From Streptococcus suis (GTDB taxonomy: Bacteria; Bacillota; Bacilli; Lactobacillales; Streptococcaceae), in the NCBI GenBank assembly GCA_022354845.1, contig CP031970.1:1860001-1924000 (forward strand): a DNA stretch of 64,000 nt, read 5' to 3'. Each line of letters begins with the position of its first letter. The stretch's first letter is position 1. The position numbers and the translations under genes are program-made. Under the pieces are notes generated by a model. The model ran no database searches and had not been told where the DNA came from. It was given only the letters and a program-made list of their open reading frames with translations. Of the stretch, positions 45,147 through 52,990 are shown piece by piece.

Positions 45147-46561
45147 TAGTTTAATCCATCTAATCCTCCAGCTGAATGACCACCAACTAATTTACTTCTT
45201 GCGATTACTCGTGACCCTTCTGCTAAAGCATTAGCTTTTAGTAAAGAAGTAAAACCAAATTCTTGTCTGATGGTATCAATTGCTGACTGGAGCCTTTCTT
45301 CTTTCTCAATTTTTTCTACGTCATCAAATAATGAAATAAGTCCAAAAGATTCGTCTACTAATTGTGAATAATAAACGCTAATACTTCTAACCGCTCCTGA
45401 ACTATACTTCTTATGAAACAGAACCAGAACATGATTCTTCAAGGTTTCTGTTTGATTTGTTGGTTCAATCTTCATCTGAGCATGAATACTTTTCTTGCCT
45501 TCACTTCGAGAATAACCTACGCCAATAGAAACACAAGTCGTCTTCTTGCCTGTTTTTCTGAGACGGACAGCTACCTGCTCTGCCATTTCCGAAAGGACTA
45601 TCTCAATTTCTTTCTGTCTGACATAATCTCTTGGCAATACTTGAGAATTGCCTATGCCATTAGATTTTGGTTTATAGGGTTTATGGACGTTACTTTCATC
45701 AATTCCATTAGCGTGAAAGAAAAGGTCAACACCATTGACTCCTAGATGAGCCTTGAGGACATCAGGATTACTATTAGCTAGTTCCTTGATAGACATAATT
45801 CCCAAAGCATTGAGTCGTTTCTTCATGCGACTGCCTATTCCCCAAAAATCTGTCATTTCCTGAATACCCCAGACCTTGGTTTCTACGTCCTCATAAGACC
45901 AATTTGCACGCATGGTTTTCGTCTTCTTGGCTTCATTATCCAACGCTAACTTAGCCAAAAGTGGGTTACTGTTAGACATGCCTACGGTTGAGTAAACGCC
46001 TGTCTGTCGGAAAATATCGTGTTGAATTTTACTTGAAATCACATCCAGCTTTTCTTTTCTGGACAAGTTTTTGTTAGGAACAAAGTAATTTAGAGAGCCT
46101 GTCAGGTCAATAAATCCCTCATCAATCGAATAAGGGAGAATATCTTCTGGACTGCCATAGTTTTGTAGAATACGCTGGATTTCTAGGTTCTTTTCGATAT
46201 AGAGACTCATTCTTGGTGGGACAATAAAGGTCACCTTTGCCCATTCTTCGACAAATTGAACATACTCAGGTGTAATTTCAATCCCTTGACGTTTGGCATT
46301 ATAGTAAGAAAACTTTCGAGTATGTATATCAAAGGGTAAGTCATATACTCTTCCGACATTCTGCTTACCAAAGACCTTTTTAAACATAGGTGATGAAGCA
46401 AGAATCAAGCCGTTTGAATTATCCGCTCTGCTCATGACACAAAGAGACGTTTTTAAGGGGTGAAGCCCTCGCTCGACACACTCAACGCTGGCATAGAAAG
46501 ACTTCATATCAATAAAGGCAATATCACTTTTAGGCTCTCTTGAATAATCAAAATAGCCCAT
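45146..46561 (-). CDS. umuC: UmuC-like Y-family translesion DNA polymerase
   Basis: This 471-residue polymerase has the catalytic acidic residues in FIDMKSFYASVE (Asp18) and YSIDEGFID, a helix-hairpin-helix region (WGIGSRMKKRLNALGI) and a little-finger domain. It replicates damaged DNA error-prone. Related genes are carried on many streptococcal ICEs with an S24 repressor upstream, as here. It starts 4 bp from the repressor's stop. Confidence 0.9.
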   Translation of the reverse strand: MGYFDYSREPKSDIAFIDMKSFYASVECVERGLHPLKTSLCVMSRADNSNGLILASSPMFKKVFGKQNVGRVYDLPFDIHTRKFSYYNAKRQGIEITPEYVQFVEEWAKVTFIVPPRMSLYIEKNLEIQRILQNYGSPEDILPYSIDEGFIDLTGSLNYFVPNKNLSRKEKLDVISSKIQHDIFRQTGVYSTVGMSNSNPLLAKLALDNEAKKTKTMRANWSYEDVETKVWGIQEMTDFWGIGSRMKKRLNALGIMSIKELANSNPDVLKAHLGVNGVDLFFHANGIDESNVHKPYKPKSNGIGNSQVLPRDYVRQKEIEIVLSEMAEQVAVRLRKTGKKTTCVSIGVGYSRSEGKKSIHAQMKIEPTNQTETLKNHVLVLFHKKYSSGAVRSISVYYSQLVDESFGLISLFDDVEKIEKEERLQSAIDTIRQEFGFTSLLKANALAEGSRVIARSKLVGGHSAGGLDGLN

Positions 46562-46565
46562 AGAT

Positions 46566-47252
46566 TTATCCTCCCACTACTGGCATAAAGTGACCAATGA
46601 TTTTTCCTACAATCCTTGGATTGTCTTCTGCGGAGGCAAACATGTCTGAATAGTCAGGATTGAGAGATACTAAGCGGTAGCCATCTTCTTCTAGGTAAAC
46701 CTTCTTGATATAAGCTCTCTCATTCCAGACCACAGCGTAAACTGCTCCGTCATAGTCAAAGCCACCCTCACGGATAAGAGCAACTTCCCCACTCGCATAG
46801 ACAGGCTCCATAGAATCCCCTTTAATCCATGTGGCAATATCATACTGGTAATCTGTTTCTGAAAAGACTTCTACGGTATCAGTTTCATCATAGGTACTTT
46901 CCCCTAGACCAGCAGACAGCTCAACATCATCAATAACCTTGATACTGTATAGTTGAACAACTTTACTTTCCTCTTGGACAGTAAGCAATTCTTCTGCATA
47001 CTCCTCAACCTTTACACGGTTAATATCATTGAGTTTCAGATAAGTCTCTACAATCCTATGTTCTGATTCAAAATAGCCCGTTGACACACCCAAAATATCT
47101 GCCAACTTTTCGATGTTATGACTGTTTGGTTTTGTCTTTCCACTTTCCCAAGTGAAATAGGACTGACGGGAAATATCAAGCTTTCTAGCCATGTCAGCTT
47201 GACTGATTTTTAATTCTGTACGTCTCTTTTTGAGAGCTTCTGATGAAAACAT
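46566..47252 (-). CDS. XRE-S24 LexA/HdiR-like SOS repressor
   Basis: This 228-residue protein has an N-terminal XRE helix-turn-helix (about 6-60) and a C-terminal S24 autoprotease domain with Ser in KGDSMEP (about 145) and Lys in AYIKKVY (about 181). The cleavage site may be in SAGLGE (about 112-117, in place of Ala-Gly). Proteins of this type cleave themselves on RecA activation and derepress the operon, linking DNA damage to polymerase expression and possibly to element transfer. Confidence 0.88.
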   Translation of the reverse strand: MFSSEALKKRRTELKISQADMARKLDISRQSYFTWESGKTKPNSHNIEKLADILGVSTGYFESEHRIVETYLKLNDINRVKVEEYAEELLTVQEESKVVQLYSIKVIDDVELSAGLGESTYDETDTVEVFSETDYQYDIATWIKGDSMEPVYASGEVALIREGGFDYDGAVYAVVWNERAYIKKVYLEEDGYRLVSLNPDYSDMFASAEDNPRIVGKIIGHFMPVVGG

Positions 47253-47262
47253 AGTTACCTCC

Positions 47263-48117
47263 TTAACTTAAATAATATATGTCTTTCGCTTTTTGATAAG
47301 CTTGACCCTCTGTCAACTTTTCTTTATTCCAAGCATAAAAGATTGCTATGCCTTTGTCATAATACGCCCAAGTTCCTACGCTGGTCGAGGAAACAGTGCT
47401 TCTGAATTTTGTTTGAGATAATTCTGCCACCTCTTTATCAGTAACAAAATCTTTTTGACTCAGAAGATAGGATAACTTTTCCACTGGTCTAGGATCATAA
47501 GAGTTGTACTCCGAGACAATGCTATCATGAACTCTAGCAAAACTTTCTAGAATTTTTCTATTATCTCCTGATTGATAGTGATGAACAGTTTGAATAAATG
47601 AGTCTTTGCTCTCACCCGTCAAGTAAGTTAGCAAGTCTATAAGACGGATATTCAATGCTTCATAGGACACATGAAGAGAATTAGCAACTTCCTGAAAGCT
47701 CGATTTTTTGTAGTAAATCTTAGACAACAAGACTATATCAGGCATAAGCAAACAAGCTGAGAAATAATTAGCTTCAACTTCCTCAGGGGCAGTCTGATTT
47801 TCTTTTAGTTCGGTAAAGACTGTACCATGGTGACTCAGCAAAAAATGCCCCAATTCATGACATTTGGTAAAATTCTGACGTACTTTTGGATTCTCTTTTT
47901 CGTAGGAAAGCGAAATTCCTACTGAATCTATTAAGGTAAGACCATCAATCTGACGATTGGAAAAATGATGTCCTAACACCTTAATATCATTCTCAGAGAT
48001 AACAAAGTCAAAGAAATCTTCAAAAGTATAGGACAAGAGAGATAATTTTCTTAGTTTGATAAAGGGATAAAGTTGTGATTTAACAACTGAACTAATCTTT
48101 GAAAGGGTGTCTCCCAA
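47263..48117 (-). CDS. ImmA/IrrE-family metallopeptidase
   Basis: This protein of about 284 residues has the zinc motif HELGHFLLSHH and EVEANYFSACLLMP downstream. ImmA-type proteases cleave XRE repressors and trigger excision of elements such as ICEBs1. The frame opens at a GTG at 48126, but the AAGGAGG overlaps that codon; a TTG at 48117 has proper spacing. It is the first gene of the SOS-like operon and directly precedes the XRE-S24 repressor. Confidence 0.85.
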   Translation of the reverse strand: MGDTLSKISSVVKSQLYPFIKLRKLSLLSYTFEDFFDFVISENDIKVLGHHFSNRQIDGLTLIDSVGISLSYEKENPKVRQNFTKCHELGHFLLSHHGTVFTELKENQTAPEEVEANYFSACLLMPDIVLLSKIYYKKSSFQEVANSLHVSYEALNIRLIDLLTYLTGESKDSFIQTVHHYQSGDNRKILESFARVHDSIVSEYNSYDPRPVEKLSYLLSQKDFVTDKEVAELSQTKFRSTVSSTSVGTWAYYDKGIAIFYAWNKEKLTEGQAYQKAKDIYYLS

Positions 48118-48132
48118 ATACTTCACCTCCTT

Positions 48133-48182
48133 GTCAGTTAAAAAACTGACTATATTGTACTAAAAAAGCGGACGATTGTCCA
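48133..48182 (-). promoter_or_regulatory. Promoter and dyad operators of the SOS-like operon
   Basis: On the minus strand TGGACA (48177-48182), a 17-bp spacer and TACAAT (48154-48159). A palindrome GGACGATTGTCC (48170-48181) overlaps the -35. A second dyad GTCAGTT-4-AACTGAC (48133-48150) covers the expected transcription start. Both are candidate sites for the XRE-S24 repressor. Confidence 0.6.
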
Positions 48183-48189
48183 CTGATAG

Positions 48190-48354
48190 TTATATATATT
48201 GCTTAGTCGAATTGTTTAGACCTAACTTTACCTTTATACCATTCGCCTCTATATCTAGACCTTTATAGCTTAAAAAGACTACTAATCCAGAAGCAAGTAT
48301 AACATAGAATTTTGCATCACTTGTTTTTAGAAATTCAATCATATTTTTATCCAT
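48190..48354 (-). CDS. Small membrane protein downstream of the PIN gene
   Basis: A 54-residue frame (MDKNMIEFLKTSDAKFYVIL...) has one hydrophobic helix (about 16-32) and a polar tail rich in Asn. GGAGTG lies six bases before the ATG. It begins 22 bp after the PIN gene's stop, so the two form an operon. No family is recognised. Confidence 0.5.
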   Translation of the reverse strand: MDKNMIEFLKTSDAKFYVILASGLVVFLSYKGLDIEANGIKVKLGLNNSTKQYI

Positions 48355-48375
48355 TTTTGTCACTCCAATCTTAAA

Positions 48376-49035
48376 TTATTTAACGATTTTTCCTAATCTA
48401 AACCCTACTAATAGCAAACAGGCACCGAAAAAACAATTTTTGATAGTATTTCTAGCAGGTGTACCAGGTAATTCTTCTGTTCTATCTGCAAAAGAGTTTT
48501 CATAAGCTTCTACTGTTTTATTCTCTCTCTTTTCTAAAGGTTCTGTTATTCCCTTATGCAATTTCCCGTTTCTATTGATATAACAAACCATTATTTGTTG
48601 CCCTTTACAAGAATTTAAAGTGTTTAGATTAAAGGCATCTATACACAAGTTCTTATCATTTGTAATAAGTAATTGCTTATAATCTATTTTACTTTTTGTC
48701 ATTCTAGAAAGTAATTCTGAATCTGCAAAAGCAAAATTAGCTTCATGACTAGTTAGATTCTCATCTTCAAAAATAAAAATGGTGTTAAAATTTTTGAAGA
48801 TATCTATTACACGTTTAGCCTTTGTCTGCTTCTCAATGTGTTCTGAACTTAGATGCTTTACGATTTCCAAGCACACTTCTCTAGTAACTGTAATTTTCAT
48901 TCCAAAATTAAGAAAATCTTCGCTATATGATTCAATAAATACCTTAAATTCTTCAACATTCATTAAAGAAGAAGTGTCAATATAGATAATGTCGTTGGCT
49001 AATAATAAATTTTGCACGTATTCCTTGTTAGTCAT
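48376..49035 (-). CDS. PIN-domain protein with a C-terminal membrane anchor
   Basis: This 219-residue protein has PIN-like acidic positions: IIYIDTSSLMN (Asp near residue 20), TREVCLEIVKHL, FADSELLSRM and LLITNDKNL. PIN domains are metal-dependent RNases. A C-terminal helix (NTIKNCFFGACLLLVGFRLG, about 195-215) would anchor it to the membrane, with the PIN domain in the cytoplasm. The linker (about 160-195) is charged. Together with the 54-residue membrane protein it could be an RNase effector pair. Confidence 0.65.
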   Translation of the reverse strand: MTNKEYVQNLLLANDIIYIDTSSLMNVEEFKVFIESYSEDFLNFGMKITVTREVCLEIVKHLSSEHIEKQTKAKRVIDIFKNFNTIFIFEDENLTSHEANFAFADSELLSRMTKSKIDYKQLLITNDKNLCIDAFNLNTLNSCKGQQIMVCYINRNGKLHKGITEPLEKRENKTVEAYENSFADRTEELPGTPARNTIKNCFFGACLLLVGFRLGKIVK

Positions 49036-49098
49036 TGCTATTTACCTCTTTTACTTTATAGATTTATTCTACAAATTAATTCGATATTCGACAATGCA

Positions 49099-49124
49099 AA
49101 AACGGGACTTTTGAGTCCCGTTTT
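49099..49124. terminator. Bidirectional terminator
   Basis: AAAACGGGACT / AGTCCCGTTTT, an 11-bp perfect stem with a 4-nt loop, just after the 49131-50708 gene. Confidence 0.8.
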
Positions 49125-49130
49125 CTATAT

Positions 49131-50708
49131 TTATAACTCTTCATAAATTTTTAATGAATCAAGATATTTTAATTTGAATTTACAAATTTCTTCAACATCA
49201 TCTATCCCAAGCTCAAAAGCAAATTTTAAGTCCTCCTTTCTTAATCTCACCTTTTGGTTATTATATTCAAATTCTGCTTCATCCTTTTGTGCCTCAATCC
49301 ACGTAAAAATATCGTAACCCAGAAAATCACTTATTTCTTTTCCATCGTCTACTCCGTATTTCGCATCAAATGGATTTTCCTCTTTGTATACTTCCATTTT
49401 TTCTTCACACTCAAATTCTTCTATAACGTTATAAAATTCATAGATTCTCCAAGGCACATTATCAAAACATTCATCAAATTGTCTGATATATTCTTTTCTT
49501 TCTTTCAAATTATTAGCAAGTTCTTCTAGAACTTTCTTTAATGTTGAAAAATAACTGCCGTAGGCTGAATTCGTATATGGACTAATATAATTTTTGTTTT
49601 CACAAAAATCCCTCAGACTTTCAAGAGAAGTAAAACTGATTCTATTTCTCTCTGACATATATTGTTTTTGTGGGTAATACTTTTCAAACTCCATTTTATC
49701 TAGGTAACGACACATAAATTGACTCTTTTTCAAAATAGTAAAAGTAAAGACTCCTTTAGATAGTTCGGCGTAAACATATTCATTTCGTTGCGGTTGAATA
49801 TAATTATAAGATTCTGCAAATAAAACAATACTCCCATCAATGTATTTTGCACTTTTTCTCATACCATGATTTCTAGAATCAAAATCGACTTCATAATATT
49901 TTCTTAGTTCCCTTAGGTTAGAATCTTTTATATGGCTGGAAAATAGGTCATACAGCTCAGAGTCTTCCTCTAAAACGTCTCTATCCACTGCGCTTTTGTA
50001 TCTGTATAATCTATCATCATTGCTCTGACAAACTAATGTAGTGTCTTCCTTATTTTCTTCAAATATTTTCATATAGCTTCTAGCACTATAATGCATCGGA
50101 TTATAAAGTTCACACAATGAGTTTTGATAAAAATATTGACTCGAACTTATTTCAGTTTCTACTTTATAATCCGTATCATATCTTGATTTAATTGGTATTA
50201 TTTGAGCTTCCTTGGTCTTGATTCGATTAGATAGTCTTAGTTCAGAGAATTGGTAATAACTTAACTTTTTGTTGATATTATTCACACCCTCCATTAAGTC
50301 AGTTTCTCTATCAAAATTTGCTTCTAGAGTTTCGATAATAAAAAAATCTCTACAACCAGTTGAATCATCTAATTTTGGCAAATCATCGTAATAGAACAAG
50401 GCTTTATTAGTTTCACTCGTTGATAAGAATAATGCTGCACATATCGCTATGATACAATCTCGAGGCTGGTTTGGTTTAGTTTGGTTTAGTATTTTCCTAA
50501 ACATCTCATATTCTATTCCCACTCTACAAGCTAATTCCTGAGTCTTTACACCCCATCCACCACTATTATTTGGTTTCTGTTTGGATAAATTCCTTATGTA
50601 TTCATTAAAAGTTTGGTCATGCTCTTTTCTTTTTATAGTGCTTACGAACACTTTTTTTGGGTCACTTTTAAAGATACTATCTTTCATTGAAAATACCATT
50701 GCCTTCAT
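49131..50708 (-). CDS. Large hypothetical protein, N-terminal helix-turn-helix-like
   Basis: This protein of about 520 residues is not recognised. Residues about 20-110 resemble a helix-turn-helix domain (ELACRVGIEYEMFRKILNQTKPNQPRDCIIAICAAL). The rest is long, acidic and aromatic-rich, without membrane helices or catalytic motifs I can name. The start is uncertain (50708, 50699 or 50687); a TATAAT on the minus strand at 50726-50731 fits any of them. It lies alone between two terminators, next to the ICE repressors. Confidence 0.6.
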   Translation of the reverse strand: MKAMVFSMKDSIFKSDPKKVFVSTIKRKEHDQTFNEYIRNLSKQKPNNSGGWGVKTQELACRVGIEYEMFRKILNQTKPNQPRDCIIAICAALFLSTSETNKALFYYDDLPKLDDSTGCRDFFIIETLEANFDRETDLMEGVNNINKKLSYYQFSELRLSNRIKTKEAQIIPIKSRYDTDYKVETEISSSQYFYQNSLCELYNPMHYSARSYMKIFEENKEDTTLVCQSNDDRLYRYKSAVDRDVLEEDSELYDLFSSHIKDSNLRELRKYYEVDFDSRNHGMRKSAKYIDGSIVLFAESYNYIQPQRNEYVYAELSKGVFTFTILKKSQFMCRYLDKMEFEKYYPQKQYMSERNRISFTSLESLRDFCENKNYISPYTNSAYGSYFSTLKKVLEELANNLKERKEYIRQFDECFDNVPWRIYEFYNVIEEFECEEKMEVYKEENPFDAKYGVDDGKEISDFLGYDIFTWIEAQKDEAEFEYNNQKVRLRKEDLKFAFELGIDDVEEICKFKLKYLDSLKIYEEL

Positions 50709-50752
50709 TTCATTAGGTTAAGTAAATTATACAAGATTTTTGTCGAAAATAA

Positions 50753-50788
50753 AAAAGAATTCGGGAATATTCAGTCCCAAAATTCTTA
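50753..50788 (-). terminator. Terminator after the small XRE gene
   Basis: AAGAATTCGGGA / TCCCAAAATTCTT stem with a small bulge, followed by T-rich sequence on the minus strand. Confidence 0.6.
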
Positions 50789-50800
50789 TATAGGTGTAAA

Positions 50801-50980
50801 TCACCTCACAAACTCATCCATTGTTACATCAAAATACTCCGCAAGTTTAATTGCATTCTTAAGAAGCATATCTGTCTCACCTTTTTCCCAACGTGAGATT
50901 GTCCTAACAGGCACGCCAATATCATCTGATAACTGCTTATGAGTTATCCCTTTTTCAATTCTCAACTCTTTTAATCTCAA
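50801..50980 (-). CDS. Small XRE-family helix-turn-helix protein
   Basis: A 59-residue frame, almost entirely a helix-turn-helix (LKELRIEKGITHKQLSDDIG, then SRWEKGETDM). The start is TTG at 50980 with AGGAG eight bases upstream. It lies 11 bp after the larger XRE gene, so the two are co-transcribed and probably act on the ICE promoters. Confidence 0.75.
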   Translation of the reverse strand: MRLKELRIEKGITHKQLSDDIGVPVRTISRWEKGETDMLLKNAIKLAEYFDVTMDEFVR

Positions 50981-50991
50981 AAGTCAATCTC

Positions 50992-51345
50992 CTATTTCTT
51001 ATCCTCATCAAACAACTTCTGACGTTCCTTCATGAACTCGAGAAGTTCTTGCTTGAAAATAGCTTTTTCTTCATCAGTCATGTCTAAAGATGTTGCACGG
51101 AAAAGCATACTTACTTCCGCAAGCTCATCTTCTTCAACTGCTCGATTATCAGTATTACCTAACAAATAATCGGCAGATACTCCAAAGAAATTAGAAAACT
51201 TTTCAATAGTATCAAAACCTGGTTTTCGTTTTCCACTCTCCCATTGCTGGTAGTTAGGTTGCTTTATACCAAACTGCTCAGCAATTTCTTTTTGAGTTAA
51301 ATTTGCCTCTAAACGTAGGGCTTTTAAGCGTTCTGGGAATCCCAT
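50992..51345 (-). CDS. XRE-family repressor of the ICE
   Basis: This 117-residue protein has a classic helix-turn-helix (TQKEIAEQFGIKQPNYQQWESG, about 17-40) and an acidic helical C-terminus (DEEKAIFKQELLEFM) like ImmR/cI-type element repressors. It diverges from the conjugation operon and probably binds the palindromes in that promoter. Confidence 0.85.
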   Translation of the reverse strand: MGFPERLKALRLEANLTQKEIAEQFGIKQPNYQQWESGKRKPGFDTIEKFSNFFGVSADYLLGNTDNRAVEEDELAEVSMLFRATSLDMTDEEKAIFKQELLEFMKERQKLFDEDKK

Positions 51346-51390
51346 GATAGACCTCTTTTAAAATTTTTTTCGATTTTTTTATAAAAAGGG

Positions 51391-51441
51391 TTGACAATAT
51401 ACTCATTTGAGTATATAATATAAATATATTCAGTTGAGTAT
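51391..51441 (+). promoter_or_regulatory. Main conjugation promoter with two palindromic operators
   Basis: TTGACA (51391-51396) and TATAAT (51414-51419) are perfect consensus hexamers with a 17-bp spacer. The spacer is a perfect palindrome ATACTCA-TT-TGAGTAT (51399-51414). A second, one-mismatch copy ATATTCA-GT-TGAGTAT (51426-51441) lies at the expected start site. A repressor bound here would shut off transfer genes. Confidence 0.75.
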
Positions 51442-51953
51442 GCTGGTTTCAAAAAATAATAAGCATTATCTGAAACCAAACAACGTCCCTTGAAATCTTT
51501 AATAAAAAATGTGCGTCTGACAACCAGAGGACTGACCGACAAACACACAATAAACTTCGTACCTTTATTGTATCACACATGACAAAAATGTCAAGTCCGT
51601 ATCCTGGTTGGAGTTGAATTCTCTATTTGGGAGATACCCACACGCATATCGGACTTTAGCACTTTTCCGAATAGTAAAGTGAACCGGCTTTGCCAAAAGG
51701 CATAAGAGAATCTTCTGGATACGAGTATCGGTCTAGCGGATTGGCTGGGACAGCGATGGTAATTGACGCAATGCACCTTGCTAAACGTTGCCACCGTGAG
51801 AAAGGAGTTCTTCTTTTCTCAACCAAATAACCATTGATGAAGACTTGCCATGACAGGACTGGAAATCTTCGAGCAAGTTTCATCTCTTAACACCTAAGCT
51901 ACTAGTCTGACATCACCTTCTACTAGTAGCTTTTACTATTTAGAAAGGAAGTT
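51442..51953 (+). other. Long structured leader of the conjugation operon
   Basis: About 500 nt with no plus-strand gene. It holds nested stems GGTTTC...GAAACC with inner ATAAT/ATTAT (51446-51477), AAGTCCG...CGGACTT (about 51593-51657), and a terminator-like CTACTAGTAG-type hairpin near 51899-51934. GC content is higher than in flanking genes. It may act as an antiterminated or attenuated leader. A minus-strand 75-codon frame (51656-51883) has an AGGTG site but is doubtful. Confidence 0.5.
51656..51883 (-). CDS. Possible small protein antisense to the leader
   Basis: A 75-residue frame beginning MKLARRFPVLSWQVFING has AGGTG seven bases upstream, and its composition is not unlike a real protein. 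It lies inside the leader on the opposite strand. I cannot exclude a chance frame within a conserved RNA. Confidence 0.3.
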   Translation of the reverse strand: MKLARRFPVLSWQVFINGYLVEKRRTPFSRWQRLARCIASITIAVPANPLDRYSYPEDSLMPFGKAGSLYYSEKC

Positions 51954-52193
51954 ATGACTTATTGTGAACAGAAACTAAAACAGATTTATACCAATTTTAC
52001 TTTCTCAGCAGGTGTCTATGGTTATGATAAACACTTACTGAGGCTCTTGTATGTAGATACTTTAGAACACTTAAGCGATCAATTAAAGTGTTTAAAAAAA
52101 GCACATTACCCACATGGGGAATTAACTTTTTACGGCAACTACTATCGCCGTTTAATTACACAATATTATCACTCTCATCAAGCTATGGCTTGA
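51954..52193 (+). CDS. Small hypothetical ICE protein
   Basis: This 79-residue protein, rich in Tyr and His, is the first gene of the conjugation operon. AAAGGAAG precedes the ATG. No family is recognised. Confidence 0.65.
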   Translation: MTYCEQKLKQIYTNFTFSAGVYGYDKHLLRLLYVDTLEHLSDQLKCLKKAHYPHGELTFYGNYYRRLITQYYHSHQAMA

Positions 52194-52220
52194 TTTTTTT
52201 ATACCCTGAAAGGAACTATT

Positions 52221-52514
52221 ATGATTAAAGAAACACTTAAAATGAACCCTAATTTTATTGGAACAGCTATCTATGAAAAACTAGGAACAGCTCCCCGTAC
52301 GGTCTTTGGGAAACAAGGACAATTTCAACGTCATGAAGTAGTCAATGAAAAGCATCTTCAGTTTTATGTGATTACTCCCGCTACTGCTGAAGTTTTTGAA
52401 GAGGATGCCGAGGTGGAATTGGTTAACCCAATTTTCTATCCAGATGCCATTAATGGTCGGGATATGGCACCTGCTCTAAACGTCTATGCTGACAAACTCA
52501 TTGTGAAAAAATAA
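52221..52514 (+). CDS. Tn916 Orf23/DUF961-like protein
   Basis: This 97-residue beta-rich protein lies where Orf23/Orf22 pairs stand in Tn916-type elements, before the coupling protein gene. The exact biochemical role is unknown; it is presumed to be a transfer accessory protein. Confidence 0.65.
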   Translation: MIKETLKMNPNFIGTAIYEKLGTAPRTVFGKQGQFQRHEVVNEKHLQFYVITPATAEVFEEDAEVELVNPIFYPDAINGRDMAPALNVYADKLIVKK

Positions 52515-52543
52515 AAAACAGAAAGAAAAGAGGAAAATAAATT

Positions 52544-52990
52544 ATGGCAAAAGTTGGATTAAAATTTGATAAAGTAGAAATTACAGATAAGCGTTATTTG
52601 GACATTACATCAGCTCTTAACATTCCAGAAGTCTTTGGTAAATTGACCTGGCGTGGGATTAATGAAGTGGAACAAAAATACGAAGATGATACCACTCAAC
52701 CTCGAAATATGGACGGTTCTTATCCCCAAGTCGCAACAGGGGAAATTCTTGCTACTAAGGTGGCTATTAAATCAGCTAACCAGCATGGTACAGAAGAGTT
52801 CTCAATTATTGGTATGCTACCAAGTGAGGTAGAAAGCCTTGGTCTTAAATTTGGTGATGAAGTGGAACTTTCTGGTATTATCGTGACTTACTCCAGTGTA
52901 TCTGGTGGTGTTTACAAGCTCTTTGCCCAAACCATTTCAAAGAAAGGCTCTCCTGCTCCAAAACCTGAACAAGCAAAGGCTAAAGACTAA
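52544..52990 (+). CDS. Tn916 Orf22-like (DUF961) transfer accessory protein
   Basis: This 148-residue protein looks like DUF961 (ICEBs1 YdcP, Tn916 Orf22/23), with the LKFGDEVELSGI pattern and a Lys/Pro tail. Its stop overlaps the coupling protein start (TAATG). YdcP-like proteins are reported to assist processing of element DNA; this role is inferred here. Confidence 0.7.
   Translation: MAKVGLKFDKVEITDKRYLDITSALNIPEVFGKLTWRGINEVEQKYEDDTTQPRNMDGSYPQVATGEILATKVAIKSANQHGTEEFSIIGMLPSEVESLGLKFGDEVELSGIIVTYSSVSGGVYKLFAQTISKKGSPAPKPEQAKAKD

Noticed and set aside
51324..51548. 74-codon frame over the conjugation promoter
   Set aside because: It covers the promoter and operators and overlaps the XRE gene; no ribosome site.
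51591..51794. 67-codon minus-strand frame in the leader
   Set aside because: It overlaps the better-supported 75-codon frame in another phase and lacks a ribosome site.
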